From assembly GCF_900167065.1 (NCBI RefSeq), contig NZ_FUYA01000001.1, positions 248,001-312,000 of the forward strand: a stretch of 64,000 nt of DNA, in the 5' to 3' direction. The stretch is from Desulfobaculum bizertense DSM 18034. Its GTDB lineage: Bacteria; Desulfobacterota; Desulfovibrionia; Desulfovibrionales; Desulfovibrionaceae. Of the stretch, positions 35,209-42,916 are shown piece by piece. The notes below the pieces were generated by a model. It was not told the origin of the DNA. It did no database searches and was given only the letters and a program-made list of their open reading frames with translations. Position 1 is the stretch's first letter. The number at the start of each line of letters is the position of its first letter. The position numbers and the translations under genes were made by a program.

Positions 35209-35509
35209 GAAATCCCTCCAGCCAAAAGCGGCAATGACGGTGAGCTACGAGTATAGCACATGTGGAGCACTCTGTGTCATGACTCGCGGTGTGTGAGCCG
35301 AGAAAGGCGAAGATTTTTTTTCTCAAAGTCAAAAGAAGAGTGATTGTAGAATATTGGCCTGTAGCAGAACCTGCGAGAAAAAGAGAAAAATATCGAGTGG
35401 GTGATTGACGGGAGAAAGACCCGACTGGGCGGTCGAATTCGTGAAACCGCCTTGACAAATAGGCGATATTGGCCTATCTGTCAAAGCGTGGCTCACAAAG
35501 GGGACGAGC
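35209..35509. promoter_or_regulatory. Gene-poor stretch with a symmetrical palindrome carrying opposed -35 elements
   Basis: The palindrome at 35452-35484 is TTGACAAATAGGC, 7-nt centre, GCCTATCTGTCAA (12 of 13 pairs). Each arm starts with a perfect TTGACA on its own strand, at 17-nt spacing from TATCTG (plus) or TATTTG (minus). It could be a bidirectional promoter and operator. Another ATATTGGCCT word lies at 35351. A GTG-started 43-codon frame follows at 35488-35619 on the plus strand, antisense to the next gene, and is not called. Confidence 0.45.
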
Positions 35510-35839
35510 TTATTGATGCGGTGGGACGGATCTGTGCGCGAGGGGCCTGCGCCGAGTTCTACAGGTGCGCATTCGAGCATACGCCTTGTGTCGTGATCGT
35601 CGCGGGCAGGGTGGAGTGAAGAAAGGTCGCGCGTCTTCGGTTTCCCAAAGCTCTGTTGCAAGAGTCGACAGCTGCTGTGCCAAGAGGCCGGAAAGACAGG
35701 AGAGTCCTTCTGGGCTTGGAGCAGGCAGACAGTCTGCCGAGTTAAGAGCATCTTCGATGAATCGGAGTGCGGAAGCAGCGCGAAAGAGTTCGGATATAGG
35801 ATCCGGCTGGGCAGCATTCTGCATAATGTTATACGACAT
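35510..35839 (-). CDS. Small protein of unknown function at the edge of the particle cluster
   Basis: 109 residues starting with MSYNIMQNAAQPDPISEL. Strong ribosome site TGGAGGG lies 3-5 nt before ATG 35839, which is the main reason to call it. The first about 80 residues are helix-prone (SELFRAASALRFIEDALNSA; LSGLLAQQLSTLATELWE). The C-terminal about 30 residues become Arg/Pro-rich and could result from a frame change. I do not recognise the family. No membrane segment. It is transcribed away from the particle genes and borders an AT-rich stretch, so a regulatory or immunity-like role is possible but unproven. Confidence 0.5.
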   Translation of the reverse strand: MSYNIMQNAAQPDPISELFRAASALRFIEDALNSADCLPAPSPEGLSCLSGLLAQQLSTLATELWETEDARPFFTPPCPRRSRHKAYARMRTCRTRRRPLAHRSVPPHQ

Positions 35840-36300
35840 AGTCCCTCCAGTAGGTGTTCAGGTGACGATATGTAAGAGCAAAGTGTCATCGAACATTCGA
35901 TATGCTTCCTCTGGAAAAAATGGATATACTATACAGGATATGCAGTCCAGTAAGATATTGAAATTTTGTAGTAAATACAGATATTTGTGTTTCAAAATGC
36001 AGTCTCATACGATTTTAGATTTATCGTATTTTTACTACAGTGCATTGCAGATGGTTTTTCTATTTTTGTTGTGCTTCCATGAATATAGAAGAGTGGATTA
36101 AAGAGCTAGAGGATTGTGTGCAGTATTCATCTCTATTGCATTGCTGATGAATTGCACACATAAAGAAAGAGCGTAGAGAGGCTACGCGATAAAGATATGA
36201 AAGAATTTTTGAATATGAGGGTACGGAAAAAGAAGGTGAGACCCTTGCGGTGTCTCACTTGCGGGGGTGCCTGATGCAAGAAAGGAAAAGAGAAGGCGAA
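35840..36300. other. AT-rich gene-free stretch left of the particle cluster
   Basis: Visibly richer in A and T than its neighbours. It holds a GCGTAG / CTACGC hairpin (36171-36187) and the terminator of the HTH gene. A 22-codon frame at 36079 (starting MNIEEWIKELEDCVQ) is too short to call and has no ribosome site. No integrase remnant or attachment repeat is seen. Confidence 0.5.
36226..36258 (-). terminator. Terminator of the small HTH gene
   Basis: GTGAGAC / GTCTCAC arms with a 9-nt loop; on the minus strand the hairpin is followed by CTTCTTTTT. Confidence 0.7.
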
Positions 36301-36549
36301 CTATTTTAAAGACTGCTGAGCTGTCCAGCACAAAGCAGGGAAATCCACATGGACAGCTCGTGCAAGGCGAACTGCATCTTCCATGCGCAGATTTTGTCCT
36401 GAATTGCGAATCTTGCGATACGCTCCAACTGGATCTCTGTGTTCTGGGAATGCAGCTCGTGCAATATCAGAATGGCTACGGCCCTGTGAAAGTCGGGCTT
36501 CTTCAATGGCCTGCATAAAGGCATGTACAAAATGGGTGGCTTCTTCCAT
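36301..36549 (-). CDS. Small HTH regulator beside the particle cluster
   Basis: 82 residues resembling a Cro/CI-type helix-turn-helix: EEARLSQGRSHSDIARAAF (about 16-34), then GAYRKIRNSGQNLRMEDAVR and LARAVHVDFPALCW. The long first helix and C-terminal helix match small phage regulators. No output domain. It diverges from the first particle gene at 36659 and is the best candidate for its local regulator. No good ribosome site precedes ATG 36549, so the start is less certain. Confidence 0.65.
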   Translation of the reverse strand: MEEATHFVHAFMQAIEEARLSQGRSHSDIARAAFPEHRDPVGAYRKIRNSGQNLRMEDAVRLARAVHVDFPALCWTAQQSLK

Positions 36550-36658
36550 GCCGTGATTTTCACAGGATTTTTTTTACAAAGCAATAGGCTAAAAATACCT
36601 AGGCTTGTTTCACCTGAAAATCCTTGGCGCTCAGAGGCGCAGAGGGAGGGGGAGAGTC

Positions 36659-37138
36659 ATGAATCCTCAGGATGTTGAGCACAGTGTTTTTGTTCCAATC
36701 CCTGTCCGGGGGATGCGGCAGTTTTTCCTTGTGAACGGGCAGGGTTTTGTTCGGGTCAGAGCGGATTCAATGCTCCAAAATCCCTGTCCATGGCTCTGCC
36801 CAGACTTTGGGGAGCATGGAATTCACGGCCCTCTCTACACGCTACGTGCCGCGGGGAAGAAGAAAGAGATCTCTGTTCGTCAGCTCCTGCGTGCTCTGGG
36901 TAAACCGTTTTCTGGGGTGAACCGGGCGTGGTTTCGGGATGTCTGCACCTGCGTGGAGCAGCTGAATGCTCGGTACCAGAATCTGTGGGAATCGCGGCAG
37001 AGCCTGAACCGCATGGAACGGGAAAGCATTGCCCGGATGCTCCACAAGAGTGCGAACTTTGGGCTGCGGACCTGCCCGTGGGCCAGCGGACAGATGGAAG
37101 GAAGCGCATTGGGTGCTGATCCCGTCTTGGGTTTTTAG
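36659..37138 (+). CDS. Particle-cluster protein of unknown function
   Basis: 159 residues from ATG 36659, chosen because GGGAGAG lies just upstream; the longer open frame lacks such a site. I do not recognise the family. It is basic, with FFLVNGQGFVRVRADSMLQN (about 22-41), several cysteines (NPCPWLCPDFGEHG at 41-54, VCTCVEQ about 95) and a helical region EQLNARYQNLWESRQSLNRM. This could be a nucleic-acid or regulatory protein. It is the first gene of the cluster and diverges from the small HTH gene. Confidence 0.6.
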   Translation: MNPQDVEHSVFVPIPVRGMRQFFLVNGQGFVRVRADSMLQNPCPWLCPDFGEHGIHGPLYTLRAAGKKKEISVRQLLRALGKPFSGVNRAWFRDVCTCVEQLNARYQNLWESRQSLNRMERESIARMLHKSANFGLRTCPWASGQMEGSALGADPVLGF

Positions 37139-37159
37139 ACAGAAAAGAGGGGAGGAGAG

Positions 37160-37603
37160 ATGCACACTCATACAGAACCCCGGCCAGTGCTGGAGCTTTT
37201 GCGGGTGGAGAATGGCGCGGATGGCTGCTTTGGGGTCTTGCGCAAAAATGGCCGGATTCTTTGTCTGACGCTGGAACCGGGCTGGCGTGAAAACCGGGTG
37301 CTTATTTCCTGCATTCCAGAAGGGACCTACGCCATGACCGCACATGTTTCGCCACGTTTTGGAAAGTGCTTTGCGCTTTCTGGTGTGCCGGATCGAACGG
37401 AAATTCTCATTCATCCAGGGAACACTGCGCAGGATACACAGGGCTGCATTTTGCCGGGGCTTCGGCTTGGCATTTTGTCTGGGCGGCGGGCCGTGTTGAT
37501 GTCCCGTGATGCCTTGCGAGCACTGGACGCCGCGCTCAAAGACTGCGGACAGATGACGCTTCGCATTGTGAACCTGTGGGAAGAGCTGGAGGCTGCATCA
37601 TGA
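37160..37603 (+). CDS. DUF5675 family protein, probable lysis-cassette enzyme
   Basis: 147 residues. Family features: ENRVLISCIPEGTYAMTAH (about 47-65), then KCFALSGVPDRTEILIHPGN and TQGCILPG, with a His, an Asp and a Cys in the places that L,D-transpeptidase-like enzymes use (IHPGN, GCILPG). DUF5675 proteins are common in phage lysis regions, and a peptidoglycan-active role is suspected but not shown. No signal peptide, so the neighbouring holin would release it. GGAGAG precedes ATG 37160. Its end overlaps the Zn-ribbon gene. Confidence 0.75.
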   Translation: MHTHTEPRPVLELLRVENGADGCFGVLRKNGRILCLTLEPGWRENRVLISCIPEGTYAMTAHVSPRFGKCFALSGVPDRTEILIHPGNTAQDTQGCILPGLRLGILSGRRAVLMSRDALRALDAALKDCGQMTLRIVNLWEELEAAS

Positions 37604-37773
37604 TTTGTCCTTTTTGCGGTGGCAAAAGCCACGTGATGCGCACCCGCCAGCGTCGGGATGGTTCTGTGTTGCGTTTTCGGTGCTGCACGGAGTGTCTGCG
37701 GATGTTCCAGAGCGTGGAGCGGGTGGAAACCCGGTCGCTGGAGCAGCCGCTTCGGGAAAGCGTCAAACCCTGA
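37600..37773 (+). CDS. Small zinc-ribbon protein
   Basis: 57 residues from ATG 37600, overlapping the upstream stop by 4 bp (ATGA). Two cysteine pairs, CPFCGG (3-8) and CCTEC (30-34), spaced by a basic strand (HVMRTRQRRDGSVLRFR). This resembles Ogr/Delta- or NrdR-like zinc ribbons in phages. Ogr/Delta proteins activate late genes, so this one could regulate the structural genes downstream; that is inference. Ends with SLEQPLRESVKP. Confidence 0.65.
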   Translation: MICPFCGGKSHVMRTRQRRDGSVLRFRCCTECLRMFQSVERVETRSLEQPLRESVKP

Positions 37774-37782
37774 GGAAGACAG

Positions 37783-38313
37783 ATGGCAGACTGGAAAGAC
37801 ATTGGAAAGATTGTCGCAGGAGTGGCCCCGGTTTTGGGTGCCGTGCTTGGCGGGCCTGCTGGAGCCATTGCTTCGGCAGCAGGGAGTCTGGTGGCGTCCT
37901 GTGTCGGCTGTGACCCAAGCCCGGAGTCCGTATCTTCGGCTCTCAGGAATCCAGAACTTTTGTTGCAGTTGCGGAGCCTTGAGCAGGAGCAGCAAACGCG
38001 GCTTCTGGAGTGGCAGGGCGAGCAGCTTCGTTTGTCTCTGGAGATGGAGCGGGAGCTGAGTCGGCGGCATGAAGCAGACATGCAGAGTGACTCATGGCTC
38101 TCAAAAAATGTCCGTCCGCTTTGTGTTCTGCTTTTTACCGTTGCCCTGATTGGGGGTGTGTTCGGGCCGGATATTCCGGCGCAAAAGCTGTCTGTGCTTA
38201 CCGATCTGGGGTTTGGCGTCTATGGCTACTATTTTTTGGGCCGCTCGGTTTTTGACAAGGGGGCAGTGCGCCTTCGCATGGGGAGGGACCATGCAGGAAA
38301 CAAGTCAGGCTGA
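37783..38313 (+). CDS. Holin-like membrane protein
   Basis: 176 residues. An N-terminal Gly/Ala-rich hydrophobic stretch (IVAGVAPVLGAVLGGPAGAI, about 9-28) is followed by a coiled coil (about 55-100, EQEQQTRLLEWQGEQLRLSL). Then come two membrane helices (PLCVLLFTVALIGGVFG, about 112-128; LTDLGFGVYGYYFLGRSVF, about 138-156). The pattern SWLSKNVRPLCVL and YYFLGRS matches the 3-TM holin family. It would form the membrane lesion that lets lysis enzymes out. The next small gene overlaps its end by 23 bp, as is usual in lysis cassettes. Confidence 0.8.
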   Translation: MADWKDIGKIVAGVAPVLGAVLGGPAGAIASAAGSLVASCVGCDPSPESVSSALRNPELLLQLRSLEQEQQTRLLEWQGEQLRLSLEMERELSRRHEADMQSDSWLSKNVRPLCVLLFTVALIGGVFGPDIPAQKLSVLTDLGFGVYGYYFLGRSVFDKGAVRLRMGRDHAGNKSG

Positions 38314-38494
38314 ACTCTTGGCTCGGATTGATGAGCGGGTAAGCCGCATCATGCAGGATATTGGGGAGCTTAAAGGAAAACAGCATTGCCGTGAGCATGC
38401 TGAAAAACTGAAAAATCTGGAGCGGATTGTGTACGGGGTGCTGGCTGCAACCCTTGGGCTGCTCGTGCGAGCTGTGTACTCGGCGCTGTGCTGA
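38291..38494 (+). CDS. XhlA-like small membrane protein of the lysis cassette
   Basis: 67 residues. A charged coiled coil (about 3-45, LLARIDERVSRIMQDIGELK, then CREHAEKLKNLERI) precedes one C-terminal membrane helix (about 47-65, VYGVLAATLGLLVRAVYSAL). This layout matches hemolysin XhlA-type lysis accessory proteins. The start overlaps the holin gene by 23 bp. A 257-bp non-coding gap follows, holding a GCAGGC / GCCTGC hairpin (38589-38603), a CGAGAT / ATCTCG hairpin (38639-38656) and the palindrome TTTTGCGCAAAA (38688-38699); it may contain the promoter of the packaging genes. Confidence 0.7.
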   Translation: MQETSQAELLARIDERVSRIMQDIGELKGKQHCREHAEKLKNLERIVYGVLAATLGLLVRAVYSALC

Positions 38495-38751
38495 GGGCAC
38501 AAAAAAAGCCCGGTTCATCGCGGATGCACGGAATACAAGAACGCATTTTTGTTTAATGGGACTTGCGTCCCTGCGTACTCTCCCCGGCAGGCCGAGCCTG
38601 CTCGGTGGAAACATCGCGTATTCGTCGTGTTCATTCTCGAGATCAGTTCATCTCGCCAATGTTCCAGGCACCTTTAGAGTTAATCATTTTTGCGCAAAAG
38701 GCAAGAGGGGGGAAGCGTGGGAATAGTGTTTTCTGACCGGAGGATTTGGGG

Positions 38752-39186
38752 ATGATTCAGAAGGACGGTTTGCGCATGACGCCACGTCAGGAGCGATTTG
38801 CCGCAGAGTATGCGGTGAGTGGTGATGCGGAAGAAGCCGCCCTGCGCGCTGGCTACAGCGAAAAAACAGCAAAACAGACAGGAAAACGGTGGCTTGCGGA
38901 TGAGCGGATTCAAAAAGCTGTTGCTGCATTTCAGGATGACAGCACAGCCCATGACGCCGTGACCCGCCAGTGGGTGATAGCCCGGCTCAAGGATGTTGCA
39001 GAGCGCTGCATGCAGGCCGTGGCTGTCAGCTCTGGCAAAGGGGAAAACGCGGTTACGGAATACCGTTTTGACGCATCCAACGCGAACAGGGCGCTGAGTC
39101 TTTTGGGAAAGTATCTCCACATGTTTAACGAGAAGCCCGAGAGTACAGCGGAAACACATGAAGACACACTGGACAGTCTGGAATGA
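38752..39186 (+). CDS. terS: Small terminase subunit
   Basis: 144 residues from ATG 38752, with GGAGG 8 nt upstream; a TTG two codons earlier is the alternative. N-terminal helix-turn-helix of the Terminase_2 kind: TPRQERFAAEYAVSGDAEEA (about 10-29), then ALRAGYSEKTAKQTGKR. A helical oligomerisation part follows (about 65-115). It recognises DNA for packaging and hands it to TerL, whose ATG overlaps its stop by 4 bp. For a gene transfer agent, weak sequence recognition here would explain random host DNA packaging; this is not visible from sequence. Confidence 0.85.
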   Translation: MIQKDGLRMTPRQERFAAEYAVSGDAEEAALRAGYSEKTAKQTGKRWLADERIQKAVAAFQDDSTAHDAVTRQWVIARLKDVAERCMQAVAVSSGKGENAVTEYRFDASNANRALSLLGKYLHMFNEKPESTAETHEDTLDSLE

Positions 39187-40670
39187 ATGAAAGGGAAAAA
39201 GCAATACGGCGGCGGCTTATGCAGGACTTTCCGCACTATGCATCCCGCTGTCTGTGGATTCGGACCAAGAGCGAAGGGCTGGCACCGTTTTTACTCAACC
39301 GTGCCCAGCGCTATCTGCACAGGCGGCTTGAAGAGCAGCGCAGGCGGACCGGTCAGGTCCGGGCACTGGTGCTCAAGGGGCGGCAGCAAGGCTGTTCTAC
39401 CTATGTTGGCGGTCGATATTTTTGGAAAGTCACGCACGCCAAGGGCACGCGGGCGCTGATCATGGCGCATGAGATGGAGGCCAGCCGTGGGCTTTTGGAG
39501 ATGGCTCGGCGTTTTTACGAGCACTGTCCAGAGCCGGTGCGTCCCAAAAGCGGGCATGACAATGCCCGGGAGCTGGAATTCCCTCGGCTGGATTCTGGTT
39601 ATCGCGTGGCCACTGCTGGCGCGCGAGGAGCGGGGCGATCCCAGACTGTGCAGTATCTGCATGGATCGGAGATCGCGTTCTGGAAAAACGCCGCAGAGCA
39701 CGCCGCTGGTGTTTTGCAGGCTGTGCCAGATGCCGCAGGAACAGAAGTCGTTCTGGAATCCACGGCAAATGGCATGGGGGATTTTTTCCATCAGGAATGG
39801 CAGCGGGCTGAGTCTGGAGAAAGTCCTTTTCAGCCTGTGTTCATTCCATGGTTTTGGCAGCAGGAGTACCGCCGGGACTGCCCGGAAAGCTTTTCGCTCC
39901 GTCCGGAAGAGCAGGAATACATGCAGCTCTACGGGCTGGATATGGAGCAGATGGCCTGGCGACGAAACAAGATTGCGGAGCTGCGGGACCCTGTGCTCTT
40001 TCGCCGGGAATATCCGGCGACGGCGGCAGAGGCGTTTTCCTTTACTGGAGCTGAGCCGTTCATTGTCCCTGAGGCGGTGATGCTGGCTCGCAAGGCAAAC
40101 GAACAGGGGACGGGACCGCTGGTGTGTGGCGTGGACCCAGCACGTTTTGGAAATGACGCCACCGGGATCATTTTTCGGCAGGGGCGCAGAGCGTTTGGCA
40201 TTCGTCGTCTGCGCAAGAAAGACACCATGCAGACCGCTGGTGAGTGTGCGCATATTCTGGAGGCTTCTGAGCCGTATGTGAGCAAACTTTTTGTGGATGC
40301 TGGGGGACTTGGTGCTGGTGTTGTGGATCGCCTGCGCGAGATGGGATTTGCTTCGCGGCTTGTGGCGGTGAACTTTGGTTCGGCCGCCTGCCGAAATGAG
40401 CGGTACCGGAATCGCCGGGCAGAAATGTGGGCTGGGCTTCGCGACTGGCTTCTGGACCCGGTGCAGGTGGACATCCCAGACCGGGACGAATTGCACGCGG
40501 ACCTTGTTGCTCCGTCTTATTCGTATGACAGCGCCGGGCGGCTGACCCTGGAATCCAAGGATGAAATGCGTGCGCGTGGGGTACGAAGCCCTGATTTGGC
40601 TGATGCTTTGGCCCTGACTTTTGCCATGCCTGTCCGCCGGGCACATGCGCGGCAGCAGTATGCTGGTTGA
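39183..40670 (+). CDS. terL: Large terminase subunit
   Basis: 495 residues. ATPase half (about 1-290) with a Walker A-like KGRQQGCST (65-73) and Walker B-like QYLHGSEIAFW (Glu is the probable catalytic residue), then the coupling LESTANGMGDFFH. RNase H-like nuclease half (about 310-470) with metal Asp residues in CGVDPARFGNDATGI, FVDAGGLGAG and a final DLADALALTFA. The Walker A is of the deviant terminase type, which is normal. It drives DNA into the capsid and cuts it. No residue appears to be missing, so packaging could be active. Confidence 0.92.
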   Translation: MNEREKAIRRRLMQDFPHYASRCLWIRTKSEGLAPFLLNRAQRYLHRRLEEQRRRTGQVRALVLKGRQQGCSTYVGGRYFWKVTHAKGTRALIMAHEMEASRGLLEMARRFYEHCPEPVRPKSGHDNARELEFPRLDSGYRVATAGARGAGRSQTVQYLHGSEIAFWKNAAEHAAGVLQAVPDAAGTEVVLESTANGMGDFFHQEWQRAESGESPFQPVFIPWFWQQEYRRDCPESFSLRPEEQEYMQLYGLDMEQMAWRRNKIAELRDPVLFRREYPATAAEAFSFTGAEPFIVPEAVMLARKANEQGTGPLVCGVDPARFGNDATGIIFRQGRRAFGIRRLRKKDTMQTAGECAHILEASEPYVSKLFVDAGGLGAGVVDRLREMGFASRLVAVNFGSAACRNERYRNRRAEMWAGLRDWLLDPVQVDIPDRDELHADLVAPSYSYDSAGRLTLESKDEMRARGVRSPDLADALALTFAMPVRRAHARQQYAG

Positions 40671-40689
40671 TTGAAGAAAGGAGAGTGCG

Positions 40690-40923
40690 ATGAGTGGAGT
40701 TTTGTTTTCATCACCACAGGTGCGGACTGTCTCGGTGCCTGTTCCAATGAGTTCGCAAAAACCGGAACGCACAGCTCAGGCAAAGGTCCCGAAGGAAGAT
40801 GAGCTGCGAAAACAGGAAGAACAGATGGCTCGCAGGCGGCTTCAGCTTGGGGGCGCAGCTTCCCAGCGGGCGACTCTGGGGGACCCACATCCTGCAAATG
40901 TACGGAAAAGGACACTGGGGTAA
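40690..40923 (+). CDS. Small protein between terminase and portal
   Basis: 77 residues, hydrophilic, rich in Gln, Arg and Lys, with a short predicted helix (EDELRKQEEQMARRRLQL, about 37-54). GGAGAG before ATG 40690. Small genes in this place are common in podoviral head modules, but I do not recognise the family. Possibly a connector accessory. The portal gene starts 2 bp later. Confidence 0.6.
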   Translation: MSGVLFSSPQVRTVSVPVPMSSQKPERTAQAKVPKEDELRKQEEQMARRRLQLGGAASQRATLGDPHPANVRKRTLG

Positions 40924-40925
40924 GC

Positions 40926-42635
40926 ATGCAGAAACAAGAGCAGTCAATGCAGGGAAGTGTTTCACTTCGCAGCCAGGTTCTGCGGCAGTTTGAAGCGCTT
41001 CGCACTGCGCGCCAGCCTTTTGAACGTGTCTGGACTGATGTCTCCAGATTTATGGGACCGGGCTATTCAGGCTTTTTGGATCTTGCGCCTCATTCAGAGC
41101 GCGAGTCCACAATCGTGGATGCCACGGCTCGCCGGGCTGCGGAGATTTTTTCCGCAGGTCTGCTTTCTGGCGCAAGCTCACCGTCAGAGCGCTGGTTCGT
41201 GCTGGGACTGGACGATCAGGAGCTGGCAGATCAGCCGGAGGTCCGGGAGTGGCTCCAGAAAGTCGAAGACCTCTTTTACCGGGTGCTGGCCGAAGGTGGC
41301 TTCTATCGCGAACAGGCCCTTGCCTATCATCAGACAGGACTTTTTGGCTGGCAGTGTCTCTACGTTGACGCCACGCCTACTGGAGGCATTCGTTTTCGCG
41401 CTTTGCCTTTGAATGAAATCTATATCTCTGAAAATGCGCAGGGAGAAGTGGATACGGTGTTTCGCCGTTTCCAGCTCTCGGCGCGGGATGCTGCGGCCCG
41501 CTTTGGGCTTGAGCAGCTTTCCGATGCCGTGCGCCGGGCCTGCGATGATCCTGCGCGGCAGTCAGAACTGTTTGCCTTTGTGCATGCGGTGTTTCCCCGT
41601 GGTGAACGGCAGCGTTCCCTGACGGAAAATCACCTGCCCTATGCCTCTGTGTATCTGGACCTCGGAGAAGGCAAGGTCATGTCTGTTGGTGGGTATGAAG
41701 AGTTGCCCTATGTGGTGGCCCGTTTTCGCCGCGTGCCTGCCAGCGCGTATTCCACAAGTCCCGGTACAGAGGCCCTTGCTGATGTCAAAATGATTAACGA
41801 AATGAAGCGGCTGGTTCTGGAAGCCGGGCAGCTTGCCGTTGCGCCGCCGTACCTTGTCCCTGATGACGGTTTTGTGGGGCGCTTCTCTTTTGAGCCACGG
41901 GCCATGAACTATTACCGCCGTGCCGAGGGGAATAGCCTTGCGGATTTTGGACCGCTTTCTGTTGGGAGCAGTCCTGGCTTCACCTGGGAACTGATGGAAA
42001 GCACGCGGCAGGACATCAATCAGGCTTTTTTTGTGGACCTGTTTTTGACCATTCGTTCGCGCATCCAGCAGGGGGGAAGCCCCACGGCAATGGAAGTTGC
42101 CGAGCTGAGTTCGGAGCGCATGTTTTTGCTGGGTCCACTTTTGGTGAATCAGCAGCAGGAGAATTTTTCGCGGCTCTTTAGCCGACTGCATCGCCTGCTG
42201 GAACGACGAGGTGAGCTGCCAGAGGCTCCGGAAATTTTGCAGGGGCAGCTTTTGCGGGCCGAGTACGTCAGTCCGCTCATGCTGGCACAAAAACAGTCCC
42301 GGAACAGAGCCATTCTGGAGACCTACAGAGATGCCCAAAGCATGGCTGGGGTGGCGCCTGAGATCTTTGACAACTTTGCTCATGACGAAAACCTGCGGCG
42401 ACTCATGCAGAGCAGAGGGTTTCCGCAAACAGGAATGCGCTCGGTGGCCGAGGTTGCCGAACTTCGGGAAAAGCGTTCGCAGGCGCAGCTTGAAGCGCAG
42501 AAATATGAGCAGGCCAAGTCTTTGGCCCAGCTTGCGAAGCTGGTTCCAGATCTGTCGCATGCCCCGGAAAAGGGCAGCCCTGCGGATCTCTTGCTTGAAG
42601 CGTCGCAGGCGCAGGCAAGGAGCGGTGAGGCATGA
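40926..42635 (+). CDS. Portal protein (podovirus head-tail connector)
   Basis: 569 residues matching the podovirus head-tail connector (T7 gp8-like) family. Key stretches: RQPFERVWTDVSRFMGPGYS (about 29-48), TARRAAEIFSAGLLSG (about 66-81), YHQTGLFGWQCLYVDATPTG, and the long C-terminal helical part (about 480-560). Twelve copies would form the ring through which DNA enters. The conserved stretches have the expected order and length, with no frameshift. Its end overlaps the Bbp19-like gene by 4 bp. Confidence 0.9.
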   Translation: MQKQEQSMQGSVSLRSQVLRQFEALRTARQPFERVWTDVSRFMGPGYSGFLDLAPHSERESTIVDATARRAAEIFSAGLLSGASSPSERWFVLGLDDQELADQPEVREWLQKVEDLFYRVLAEGGFYREQALAYHQTGLFGWQCLYVDATPTGGIRFRALPLNEIYISENAQGEVDTVFRRFQLSARDAAARFGLEQLSDAVRRACDDPARQSELFAFVHAVFPRGERQRSLTENHLPYASVYLDLGEGKVMSVGGYEELPYVVARFRRVPASAYSTSPGTEALADVKMINEMKRLVLEAGQLAVAPPYLVPDDGFVGRFSFEPRAMNYYRRAEGNSLADFGPLSVGSSPGFTWELMESTRQDINQAFFVDLFLTIRSRIQQGGSPTAMEVAELSSERMFLLGPLLVNQQQENFSRLFSRLHRLLERRGELPEAPEILQGQLLRAEYVSPLMLAQKQSRNRAILETYRDAQSMAGVAPEIFDNFAHDENLRRLMQSRGFPQTGMRSVAEVAELREKRSQAQLEAQKYEQAKSLAQLAKLVPDLSHAPEKGSPADLLLEASQAQARSGEA

Positions 42636-42916
42636 GCATCTCAGACATGCAGGAGCGCGAACTGGCCCACGCTGTGAGCCATGCTCTGGCAACGCCAGAC
42701 GGGAAAATTTTGCGGGAGTTCCTGCAAACGCACTGCTTTATGCAGCCGACCCTCTGCCCGGAAACGTGGCAGAGCGCGGAGCAGGTTTCTTTTCGCTATG
42801 GACGCATGACCCTGTTTCAGCTGCTGGAGCGTCTGGAACAGATTCATACAGAACAGCACAAACAGCACAAGGAGCAACAGGACCATGACAATGGAAGCCT
42901 CGACAGCCCCCGGTAA
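42632..42916 (+). CDS. Bbp19-like small structural-module protein
   Basis: 94 residues. The central part ATPDGKILREFLQTHCFMQP (about 20-39), then FRYGRMTLFQLLERLEQ, matches the short Bbp19 family named after Bordetella phage BPP-1. The last about 25 residues are His/Gln/Lys-rich. Function unknown; it is found between portal and capsid genes in podoviruses. The stop lies inside the next gene (32-bp overlap). Confidence 0.7.
   Translation: MSISDMQERELAHAVSHALATPDGKILREFLQTHCFMQPTLCPETWQSAEQVSFRYGRMTLFQLLERLEQIHTEQHKQHKEQQDHDNGSLDSPR

Noticed and set aside
35488-35619. GTG-started 43-codon frame on the plus strand after the palindrome
   Set aside because: No ribosome site, and it is antisense to a gene with a strong ribosome site. 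Kept only as a possibility.
36079-36147. 22-codon frame starting MNIEEWIKELEDCVQ
   Set aside because: Too short, no ribosome site; may be a stump of a lost gene.
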